From assembly GCF_014647895.1 (NCBI RefSeq), contig NZ_BMQB01000002.1, positions 186,001 through 250,000 on the forward strand: 64,000 nucleotides of DNA, given 5' to 3'. The DNA comes from Pilimelia anulata (lineage in GTDB: Bacteria; Actinomycetota; Actinomycetes; Mycobacteriales; Micromonosporaceae). The stretch's first letter is position 1. Every line of letters begins with the position of its first letter. Shown one piece after another: positions 9,351 to 16,138 of the stretch. Below the pieces are notes generated by a model, which did not search any database, was not told the origin of the DNA, and saw nothing but the letters and a program-made list of their open reading frames with translations. A program made the translations under genes and the position numbers.

Positions 9351-10886
9351 TCAGCAGGACTCGCTGCCCCGGACGCCGACGGCGTCCCACGCCCGCTGGA
9401 CGGCGGCGCACTCGGGCCCGCCGCGGAACAGCTCGCCGGCCGCCGCCACCGTCGCCGCCCGCGCCCCGGCGTGGGTCCAGCCCGAGGTCTTGCGGGACAG
9501 CGCGCCCATGAAGATCCGGCCGGCCTTCCGGATGCCGATGCCGCTGACGGTGCTGTTGTTGCAGGTCGGGGACTTCGGCTGCCCGTTGGTCGGGTTGGAG
9601 CCCTCGGCCAGCAGGTAGAACCAGTGGTTCTGCACCCCGGCGGCCCGGTACGTCGCCGGCGGGTTGCCGGTCCACATGCAGTTGGCGTCGCCGACCCGGC
9701 TCGGGTCGTACAGGTACCGGAACGGCCCCTTGCCGTCGAGGTCGGCCAGCTCGCCGACCTCGTAGTCCGGCTTGTCGTTCGGGTGGTTGGCGTAGAACTC
9801 GGTGAGGGCGCCGAAGATGTCGCCGGTGGACTCGTTCAGGCCGCCGGCCTCGTTGCCGCTGCCGGTACCGCCCGGGGTGTTCTGGAAGATGCCGTGCCCG
9901 AACTCGTGCGCCACGATGTCGATGGTGGTGAGCTGGCGCTTGTTGTCCTCCGTGCGGCCGAAGGTGGCGTACTGGCCACCCCACGAGGCGTTGACCTGGT
10001 TCAGCCCGACCCGGGCGGGGAAGCCGCGGCCGTTGCCGTCGATGCCGTTGCGGCCCAGCCACTCCTTGAGCATGTCCCATTCCTTCTGCGCCGCGTACAT
10101 CGCGTCCGCGCAGCCGGAGGGCAGGTCAGCCCCACCACCGTTGCCGTAGGAGTTATTGGAGCTGGTGAACGGCGAACCGTTCTGCCCACCACACTGGAGG
10201 CCCGGCCGCGACGGGTCGACCATCTTGCCCGAGTCCAGGGCGCCCAGGTCCTGCTTGCCGTAGTAGCCGCCGTGGCCGGTGGCGTGGACGACCTCGTTCC
10301 AGGTCCGGTCCTTGAGCACCTTCCCGGACTTGGCGTCGATCACCACGTGCAGGCGGGCCGGGTTGTTGCTCTTGTCGGCGCCCTCGACCAGGACCTCGTA
10401 GGCCAGCTTGCCGGCGCCGTCGGCGACGATCACGAGCTTCGGGGTGGCGGCGGTGTCGACCCTGTCGAGCTGCGCCCGGGCCGCGCGGGCGGCTTCCGCG
10501 ACGGGGAGGCCCGCGCGGGTGGTGCTGACGTTCAGCTCCGCTTTCTGCGCGACCCGGGCGGACAGGACCGCGCCGGCGGCGTCGGTGACGACGACCGCGT
10601 CGCCGCCGAGGACGGGCAGGCCGCGGTGGGTGCGCTCGTAGGCGACGTACTGCAACCCCGCGCCCGCCACGTTCGAGCGCTGCTCGAACTCGTCGGCGGG
10701 GGAGGCGAAGAACCGCGCCGGGTCGCCGGCGACGAGCCGGTCGGCCGATGCGGCCGCGAGCAGGGCCGGGGCCCGCCCGGCCGGCGCGGCGCCGGCCCGG
10801 TCGGCGGGGGCCGCGGCGGGGGCGGCGAGGGCGGCGGCGCCGGTCACGGCGATCACCGCTCCGATGGCACGGGCTGTCGAACGCAT
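9351..10886 (-). CDS. Secreted M4 (thermolysin-family) metalloprotease precursor
   Basis: 511 aa. A signal peptide (first ~22 residues, MRSTARAIGAVIAVTG...) is followed by an FTP/PepSY-like propeptide to about residue 165 and the zinc protease domain. HEFGH (about residue 324) supplies two zinc ligands and the catalytic Glu. The third ligand Glu is in GGLNESTGDIFG (about 350), and GVQNHWFYLLAEG carries the substrate-side His. Cysteines near the middle and the C-terminus suggest disulfides. The ATG at 10886 is preceded by GGAG at 8 nt; the frame remains open to 11057, but that part is Pro/Arg-rich and not signal-like. A strong promoter lies about 170 nt upstream. The likely role is extracellular protein digestion. 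Confidence 0.93.
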   Translation of the reverse strand: MRSTARAIGAVIAVTGAAALAAPAAAPADRAGAAPAGRAPALLAAASADRLVAGDPARFFASPADEFEQRSNVAGAGLQYVAYERTHRGLPVLGGDAVVVTDAAGAVLSARVAQKAELNVSTTRAGLPVAEAARAARAQLDRVDTAATPKLVIVADGAGKLAYEVLVEGADKSNNPARLHVVIDAKSGKVLKDRTWNEVVHATGHGGYYGKQDLGALDSGKMVDPSRPGLQCGGQNGSPFTSSNNSYGNGGGADLPSGCADAMYAAQKEWDMLKEWLGRNGIDGNGRGFPARVGLNQVNASWGGQYATFGRTEDNKRQLTTIDIVAHEFGHGIFQNTPGGTGSGNEAGGLNESTGDIFGALTEFYANHPNDKPDYEVGELADLDGKGPFRYLYDPSRVGDANCMWTGNPPATYRAAGVQNHWFYLLAEGSNPTNGQPKSPTCNNSTVSGIGIRKAGRIFMGALSRKTSGWTHAGARAATVAAAGELFRGGPECAAVQRAWDAVGVRGSESC

Positions 10887-11059
10887 CACGACGCTCCGGG
10901 TTCCGAGGGGGCGAGGGACCCCGACCGGACGGGCGCTGCCCCACCGGCGGGCGGCAGCGGGAACCCGGCCGGGCGGCGACCCGGGTGGGTGCCGTCCCCG
11001 TTCGGGGCGTGCTGCCGGCCTGGCATCCGGTGGCGCCGACGGAAGACCGAGCGGCACCG

Positions 11060-11088
11060 AGTAAATGCCGTCGGTGATCGACTGTCAA
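11060..11088 (-). promoter_or_regulatory. Promoter of the M4 protease gene
   Basis: On the minus strand TTGACA (11088-11083), an exact 17-nt spacer and TTTACT (11065-11060) form the best consensus promoter in the window. Transcription would start near 11053, giving an untranslated leader of about 165 nt. Confidence 0.65.
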
Positions 11089-11161
11089 CCCCTGCCGGCC
11101 CGCCGTCGGCCGGCCCCGGGGCGCGGCGCGGGCGGCCGGCGGGCGGTCCGGGGGCGGCCGG

Positions 11162-11167
11162 TAGGGT
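11162..11167 (+). promoter_or_regulatory. -10 box TAGGGT, leaderless nucS transcript
   Basis: TAGGGT ends 6 nt before the nucS ATG, so transcription should begin at or next to the start codon. No Shine-Dalgarno sequence is present, consistent with a leaderless mRNA. Confidence 0.6.
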
Positions 11168-11173
11168 TGCCGG

Positions 11174-11833
11174 ATGCGGTTGGTCATCGCGCGGTGCCAG
11201 GTGGACTACGTCGGACGGCTCTCGGCCCACTTGCCGATGGCGACCAGATTGATCATGGTTAAGGCGGACGGATCGGTCTCCATCCACGCCGACGACCGGG
11301 CGTACAAGCCGCTCAACTGGATGAGCCCGCCGTGCAAGCTGACCGTCGCGGAGAACGTGTGGACGGTCGCCAACCCCAAGGGCGAGCGGCTGTTGATCAC
11401 CCTGGACGAGATCCTGCTGGACACCTCGCACGAGCTGGGCATCGACCCCGGGCTGGTCAAGGACGGCGTCGAGGCGCACCTCCAGGAGCTGCTCGCCGCC
11501 GCGCCGGAGGTACTCGGCGCGGGCGTGACGCTGGTCCGGCGCGAGTACATGACCGCGATCGGCCCGGTCGACCTGCTCTGCCGGGACGCCGGGGGCGCCG
11601 CGATCGCGGTGGAGATCAAGCGGCGCGGCGAGATCGACGGGGTGGAGCAGCTCACCCGGTACCTGGACCTGCTCAACCGCGACCCCCTGCTCGCCCCGGT
11701 GGCGGGCGTGTTCGCGGCCCAGGAGATCAAGCCCCAGGCCCGGGTGCTGGCGGAGGACCGCGGCATCCGCTGCGCCCTGCTGGACTACGACGCCCTCCGC
11801 GGCATGCAACGCGACGACCTGACCCTCTTCTGA
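11174..11833 (+). CDS. nucS: Mismatch-specific endonuclease NucS/EndoMS
   Basis: 219 aa. NucS cuts both strands at mismatched bases and carries out the non-canonical mismatch repair of actinobacteria, which lack MutS/MutL. The N-terminal DNA-binding/dimerisation half ([16 protein letters not shown]..., [10 protein letters not shown]) is followed by the nuclease core. That core has the Asp of GPVDLLCRD, the Glu-x-Lys of [12 protein letters not shown] and the QLTRYLDLL motif. The C-terminal RDDLTLF fits the beta-clamp-binding tail of the family. Length and order are normal. The gene lies between murA and mce, as in M. tuberculosis (Rv1321). Confidence 0.96.
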   Translation: MRLVIARCQVDYVGRLSAHLPMATRLIMVKADGSVSIHADDRAYKPLNWMSPPCKLTVAENVWTVANPKGERLLITLDEILLDTSHELGIDPGLVKDGVEAHLQELLAAAPEVLGAGVTLVRREYMTAIGPVDLLCRDAGGAAIAVEIKRRGEIDGVEQLTRYLDLLNRDPLLAPVAGVFAAQEIKPQARVLAEDRGIRCALLDYDALRGMQRDDLTLF

Positions 11834-11851
11834 CCCGCGTCCCCACCTTGC

Positions 11852-11908
11852 CGATCATGGGCTGGGGTACCGAATCGCGCCCTGATCCGGCACCCCAGCC
11901 CGTGATCG
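11852..11908. terminator. Long hairpin after nucS
   Basis: Arms 11852-11870 and 11890-11908 pair over 19 positions (core GGGCTGGGGT / ACCCCAGCCC) with one wobble and one mismatch, around a 19-nt loop, 20 bp after the nucS stop. Strong enough to terminate transcription. Confidence 0.6.
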
Positions 11909-12022
11909 CCGGCTGCGGCGGCAGCGGCGCGGGTCGGCGGGCGTGGCGGGGGTGGGGGCGTGGGAGGATCGGCGGGGCTCGGGCGGCTCGGGTGCGGCCC
12001 GGATGACAGCAGGAGGCCAGCG

Positions 12023-13648
12023 GTGAGCCGTGCGTTCCGGACAGTCGGCGTGATCGGGCTCGGCACCATGGGTGCCGGCATCGTGGAGGTCTGTGCCCGC
12101 AACGGCGTCGCCGTCGTCGCCGTCGAGGTCGACGACGCCGCCCTGGAACGCGGCCGGGCCACCCTCGCCCGGTCCACCGACCGGGCCGTCGCCAAGGGCA
12201 AGCTCGGCGAGGCCGACCGGGACGCGCTGCACGGGCGGGTCACGTTCGCCGCCGGGCTGGCCGCGCTCGCCGACGTCGACCTGGTGATCGAGGCCGTGCC
12301 CGAGCGGCTGGACGTCAAGGCGCCGCTGTTCGCCGAGCTGGACCGGATCTGCCGCCCCGACGCCGTCCTCGCCACCAACACCTCCTCGCTCAGCGTCACC
12401 GACATCGCCGCCGCGACCGGCCGGCCCGAGCGGGTCATCGGCGTGCACTTCTTCAACCCCGCGCCGGTGATGAAGCTGGTGGAGATCGTCCGTACGGTCG
12501 TCACCGAGCCCGCCCTCGTCGACGACCTGGCCGCCTTCTGCACCGGGCTGGGCAAGGTGCCGGTGACGATCGGCGACCGGGCCGGGTTCATCGCCAACCA
12601 CCTGCTGTTCGGGTACCTCAACCAGGCGATCGGCATGCTGGAGAGCGGCTTCGCCACCCGCGACGACATCGACGCCGCGATGCAGCACGGCTGCGGCCTG
12701 CCGATGGGGCCGTTCGCGCTGCTGGACCTGATCGGGCTGGACACGTCGTACGAGATCCTGCGCACGATGTACGAGCGCGGCGGCCGGTCCCGCCGGCACG
12801 CGCCGGCGCCGCTGCTCGCCGAGATGGTCACCGCGGGCCTGCTGGGGCGCAAGTCCGGGCGCGGCTTCCACGCGTACGGGAACGGCCGGCCCGTGCCCCC
12901 CGCGGCGGCCGCGCCCGCCGGCGAGGCCCCGCAGCGCATCGGCCTGGTCGGCGCCGGCCCGATGGCCCGCATCCTGGGCGGGCGGCTCGCCGAGGCCGGG
13001 CGCACGGTGGTGACCGCCACCGACGACCTGTCGGCGCTCGCCGACGTCGACCTGGTGATCGAGATCTCCCATGCGGACGCCGACACCGTGCGCGCCCGCT
13101 TCGCCGAGCTGGGCGCGGTCTGCAAGCCGGGGACCGTGCTCGGCGCCGCCACCAACGCGCTGCCGGTGATCGACTGCGCGATGGCCAGCGGCCGCCCGGA
13201 GGACGTCGTCGGGCTGCGCCTGCCCGCGCCGGCGGTGCGGCTGATCGAGGTCGTGCGGACCGTCCGCTCCGGGGAGCCCGCCGTCGCGGCGGCGCGGGCG
13301 CTCGGCGCCGCGCTCGGCGGCGCCGTCGTGGAGTGCGGGGACCGGGCCGGGGCGATCGTGCACGCGCTGCTGATGCCGTACCTCAACGACGCCGTCAAGC
13401 TGGTCGAGTCGGGCTACGCCGGCCCGGACGACATCGACCACGCGATGACCCTGGGCTGCGGGTACCCGGTCGGGCCGATCGGGTTCATCGACCACGTCGG
13501 GCTGGACCGCGCGCTGGCCACCCTGCGCGCCCAGTTCGCCGAGACGGGCGAGCCGTCGTTCGCGCCGGCGCCGCTGCTGGAGCAGATGGTGACCGCCGGC
13601 CGGACCGGGCAGCGCGCCGGCCGGGGCTTCCGCCCGCACCAGCGGTGA
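12023..13648 (+). CDS. Two-domain 3-hydroxyacyl-CoA dehydrogenase
   Basis: 541 aa made of two 3HCDH units. Unit 1 (residues 1-~285) is complete: VGVIGLGTMGAGI nucleotide loop, catalytic His in GVHFFNPAPVMKLVEI, GRKSGRGFHAYG at its end. Unit 2 (about 305-541) restarts with IGLVGAGPMARILGG but has lost the last Gly of the loop. It reads GLRLPAPAVRLIEVV where the His should be, so it probably does not catalyse. Double units of this type are common in actinomycetes. The GTG at 12023 follows AGGAGG (12011-12016) by 6 nt; the frame open to 11960 is not needed. The stop overlaps the next GTG (GTGA), coupling it to the small Cys protein. Confidence 0.9.
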   Translation: MSRAFRTVGVIGLGTMGAGIVEVCARNGVAVVAVEVDDAALERGRATLARSTDRAVAKGKLGEADRDALHGRVTFAAGLAALADVDLVIEAVPERLDVKAPLFAELDRICRPDAVLATNTSSLSVTDIAAATGRPERVIGVHFFNPAPVMKLVEIVRTVVTEPALVDDLAAFCTGLGKVPVTIGDRAGFIANHLLFGYLNQAIGMLESGFATRDDIDAAMQHGCGLPMGPFALLDLIGLDTSYEILRTMYERGGRSRRHAPAPLLAEMVTAGLLGRKSGRGFHAYGNGRPVPPAAAAPAGEAPQRIGLVGAGPMARILGGRLAEAGRTVVTATDDLSALADVDLVIEISHADADTVRARFAELGAVCKPGTVLGAATNALPVIDCAMASGRPEDVVGLRLPAPAVRLIEVVRTVRSGEPAVAAARALGAALGGAVVECGDRAGAIVHALLMPYLNDAVKLVESGYAGPDDIDHAMTLGCGYPVGPIGFIDHVGLDRALATLRAQFAETGEPSFAPAPLLEQMVTAGRTGQRAGRGFRPHQR

Positions 13649-13947
13649 GCCCGCGGCGCAACCGGCGCGACGACGCCGGCGCGCCGCTCGACCCGGACCG
13701 GGTCCGCCGGGGTGCGGGGGCGGTCGAGACGGCGGCGGACGGGGCCTGGCACGTCCGGACGGTGCCGGCCCCGGCGGCGGTGAAGGCGTACCGCTGCCCG
13801 GGCTGCGACCACCCGATCCCGCCGGGCACGCCGCACCTGGTGGCGTGGCCGGCGGACGAGCGGGGCGAGGCGGCGGACCGCCGGCACTGGCACGCGGGCT
13901 GCTGGCGCGCCCGCGCCCACCGTCCCCTCCGGCCCCGCCACCGCTGA
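13645..13947 (+). CDS. Small conserved actinobacterial protein with CxxC and HxxxC motifs
   Basis: 100 aa. The GTG overlaps the dehydrogenase stop by 4 bases. The body contains AYRCPGCDHPIPPGTPHLVAWP and RRHWHAGCW. The two-Cys plus His/Cys arrangement would fit one zinc ion. The N-terminus is basic (SPRRNRRDD). Similar short proteins are widespread in actinomycetes and are sometimes labelled ATP/GTP-binding, for which I see no motif. Function unknown; small zinc-ribbon-like protein is the safest description. Confidence 0.75.
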   Translation: MSPRRNRRDDAGAPLDPDRVRRGAGAVETAADGAWHVRTVPAPAAVKAYRCPGCDHPIPPGTPHLVAWPADERGEAADRRHWHAGCWRARAHRPLRPRHR

Positions 13948-14016
13948 CCCGCCGCGGCCGGGCCGGCGGTCGTCCGGCGGCCGGGAGCGGGCGGTGACCA
14001 CGCCGGACGGACGTCG

Positions 14017-14037
14017 ATCACGTCGAGGCGACGTGAT
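14017..14037. promoter_or_regulatory. 9-bp inverted repeat upstream of the LCP gene
   Basis: ATCACGTCG / CGACGTGAT (14017-14025, 14029-14037) around AGG, about 70 bp before the LCP -10 box TAGCGT (14108-14113). It may be an operator of the LCP gene or a terminator of the upstream pair. Confidence 0.4.
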
Positions 14038-14142
14038 TCACGCGGAATTCATGTCGCTATCCCCGGGTTCGGGCGGTCGGGGGTGGCGGCCGATGGCACC
14101 GGGGTCGTAGCGTTCGGCATCGACTCTGGTGGGAGGGTGGAC

Positions 14143-15297
14143 GTGGCGGGTTTGCGGCGGCGGCCGGACGCCGATCGGCAGCGGCGAGCAGGGCGGCAGC
14201 GCGGTCCACTGTGGGCCCGGCTGTGCCTGATCGCCGGCCTCGTGCTGGCCGTGGCGGGCGGCGGCAGCGCGGTGGCGGCGACCGTACTGGTGAACCGCGT
14301 GGACAGCGCGGTGGGCAAGGGCGACCTGTTCGGCGACGGCGCGGCCGAGGCGGGGGCGCCGCGCGGGATCACCGGCCCGCTCAACATCCTGCTCGCCGGC
14401 ATCGACCCGCGCGAGTGGGAACCGAACCCCGACCTGCGCGCCGACTCGGTCCTGGTGATGCACATCCCGGCCGGGCTGGACCGGGCGTTCCTGTTCTCGC
14501 TGCCGCGCGACCTGCTGGTCGACATCCCGGCCTTCCCGCCGGCCGGGTACGCGGGCGGCAAGGACAAGCTGACCCACGCGATGTACTACGGCTCCCGGGT
14601 GCACGGCGACGGCCGCAAGGACCCGGTGCGCGGCTTCGAGCTGCTCTCCCGCACGGTCGGCCACGCCACCGGCATCGCCCGGTTCGACGCCGGGGCGATC
14701 GTCACGTTCACCGGCTTCCGCCGGATCGTGGACGCGCTCGGCGGCGTCAAGCTGTACGTCGACATGGACGTCGACTCCATCCACATGCGCCCCGACGGCA
14801 AGCACCGCGAGTCCAACCCCGGCGGCGGCGAGGGCGCGGCGGCGTTCCGCGGCCCGCGCAAGCACTACGCCAAGGGCATGCGCACGCTCAGCGGCTGGGA
14901 GGCGCTGGACTACACCCGGCAGCGGTACCTGCCCGGCGGCGACTACACCCGGCAGCGGCACCAGCAGCAGTTCCTCCGGGCGATGGCGGCGCAGGCGCTG
15001 AGCCGGGACGTCGTGACCAACCCGGCCCGGCTCGACCGGGTGCTCCAGGCGGCCGGCAGGACGCTGACGTTCAGCGGGCGCGGGCACAGCGTGTCCGACT
15101 TCGCGTACGCGCTGCGCAACCTGCGCTCGGAGTCGATCACCATGGTCAAGCTGCCGGGCGCCTCGGTCATGCCGGGCGGGGTGTACCAGGGGGAGGCGCT
15201 GACGCCCCCGGCGAAGCAGTTCCTGGCCGCGGTGCACGGCGGCCGGGCGGAGGAGTTCCTGCTCTCCCACCCGGAGATGGTCAACCGGACCAAGTAG
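14143..15297 (+). CDS. LytR-CpsA-Psr (LCP) family cell-wall polymer ligase
   Basis: 384 aa, type II membrane protein: basic N-terminus, one helix (about residues 25-50), then an extracytoplasmic LCP domain. Family motifs: ADSVLVMHI, SLPRDLLVDIP, the arginine-rich LDYTRQRYLPGGDYTRQRHQ segment and the final SVMPGGVYQG. LCP enzymes move teichoic-acid or arabinogalactan-type polymers from lipid carriers to peptidoglycan; which polymer is not evident. The start is a GTG at 14143 with GGGAGGG 6 nt upstream, preceded by -10 TAGCGT (14108-14113). An upstream in-frame ATG at 14083 is before that promoter and is rejected. Confidence 0.9.
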   Translation: MAGLRRRPDADRQRRAGRQRGPLWARLCLIAGLVLAVAGGGSAVAATVLVNRVDSAVGKGDLFGDGAAEAGAPRGITGPLNILLAGIDPREWEPNPDLRADSVLVMHIPAGLDRAFLFSLPRDLLVDIPAFPPAGYAGGKDKLTHAMYYGSRVHGDGRKDPVRGFELLSRTVGHATGIARFDAGAIVTFTGFRRIVDALGGVKLYVDMDVDSIHMRPDGKHRESNPGGGEGAAAFRGPRKHYAKGMRTLSGWEALDYTRQRYLPGGDYTRQRHQQQFLRAMAAQALSRDVVTNPARLDRVLQAAGRTLTFSGRGHSVSDFAYALRNLRSESITMVKLPGASVMPGGVYQGEALTPPAKQFLAAVHGGRAEEFLLSHPEMVNRTK

Positions 15298-15361
15298 CGG
15301 CCCGGATCACTGTTGCCGGGGTCGCCGCCCGCGGGGCGCGGCGGCGGCGCAGGATGGGGGA

Positions 15362-16138
15362 GTGAGCACACCCATCCGCGCGAACTCGATCCTGCCGGCC
15401 GACCGGACCCCGGTCACGCTGGAGACCGCCGACGGCCTCCGGCTGGTCGGCGAGCTGGCCGTGCCGGCGGCCGGCCGGGCGCCCGCGGCGACGCTGATCT
15501 GCCTGCACCCGCTGCCGACGCACGGCGGGATGATGGACAGCCACGTGTTCCGCAAGGCCGCCTGGCGGCTGCCGGCGCTGGCCGACCTGGCCGTCCTGCG
15601 GTTCAACACCCGCGGTACGACCAGCGTGCAGGGCACCAGCGAGGGCGCGTTCGACGGCGGCGAGGGGGAGCGGTACGACGTCGCCGCGGCGATCGAGTAC
15701 GCGGAGTTCGCCGAGCTGCCCCGGCGCTGGCTGGTCGGCTGGTCGTTCGGCACCGACCTGGCCCTGCGGCACGGCTGCGACCCGGCGATCGAGGGGGCGG
15801 TCCTGCTCTCCCCGCCGCTGCGCTCGGCCACCGACGCCGACCTGGCCCGCTGGGCCGGCAGCGGCAAGCCGCTGACCGCGCTGGTCCCGGAGCTGGACGA
15901 CTACCTGCGCCCCGCCGCCGCCCGCGAGCGGTTCGCGGCGATCCCGGCCGCCGAGGTCGTCGGCGTACCGGGGGCGAAGCACCTGTGGGTGGGCGACGCC
16001 GAGACGGTCCTGGACGCGATCGTCGCGCGGGTCACGCCGGGCCGCGGGCCACTGCCGGCGACGTGGGACGGACCGATGACGTACGGCGACGCCAGCGCCT
16101 ACGCCGACCGGACGGTCGCCGCCTTCGACAGCGCCTGA
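15362..16138 (+). CDS. Alpha/beta hydrolase
   Basis: 258 aa, no signal peptide. The nucleophile elbow is GWSFGT (Ser about residue 125), the oxyanion region is LICLHPLPTHGGMMDSH, and the catalytic His is in GAKHLWVGDAETV. This layout is the dienelactone-hydrolase-like group of small cytoplasmic hydrolases acting on unidentified esters. GTG start at 15362; the 3' end overlaps the convergent histidine-kinase gene by 40 bp. Confidence 0.85.
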   Translation: MSTPIRANSILPADRTPVTLETADGLRLVGELAVPAAGRAPAATLICLHPLPTHGGMMDSHVFRKAAWRLPALADLAVLRFNTRGTTSVQGTSEGAFDGGEGERYDVAAAIEYAEFAELPRRWLVGWSFGTDLALRHGCDPAIEGAVLLSPPLRSATDADLARWAGSGKPLTALVPELDDYLRPAAARERFAAIPAAEVVGVPGAKHLWVGDAETVLDAIVARVTPGRGPLPATWDGPMTYGDASAYADRTVAAFDSA

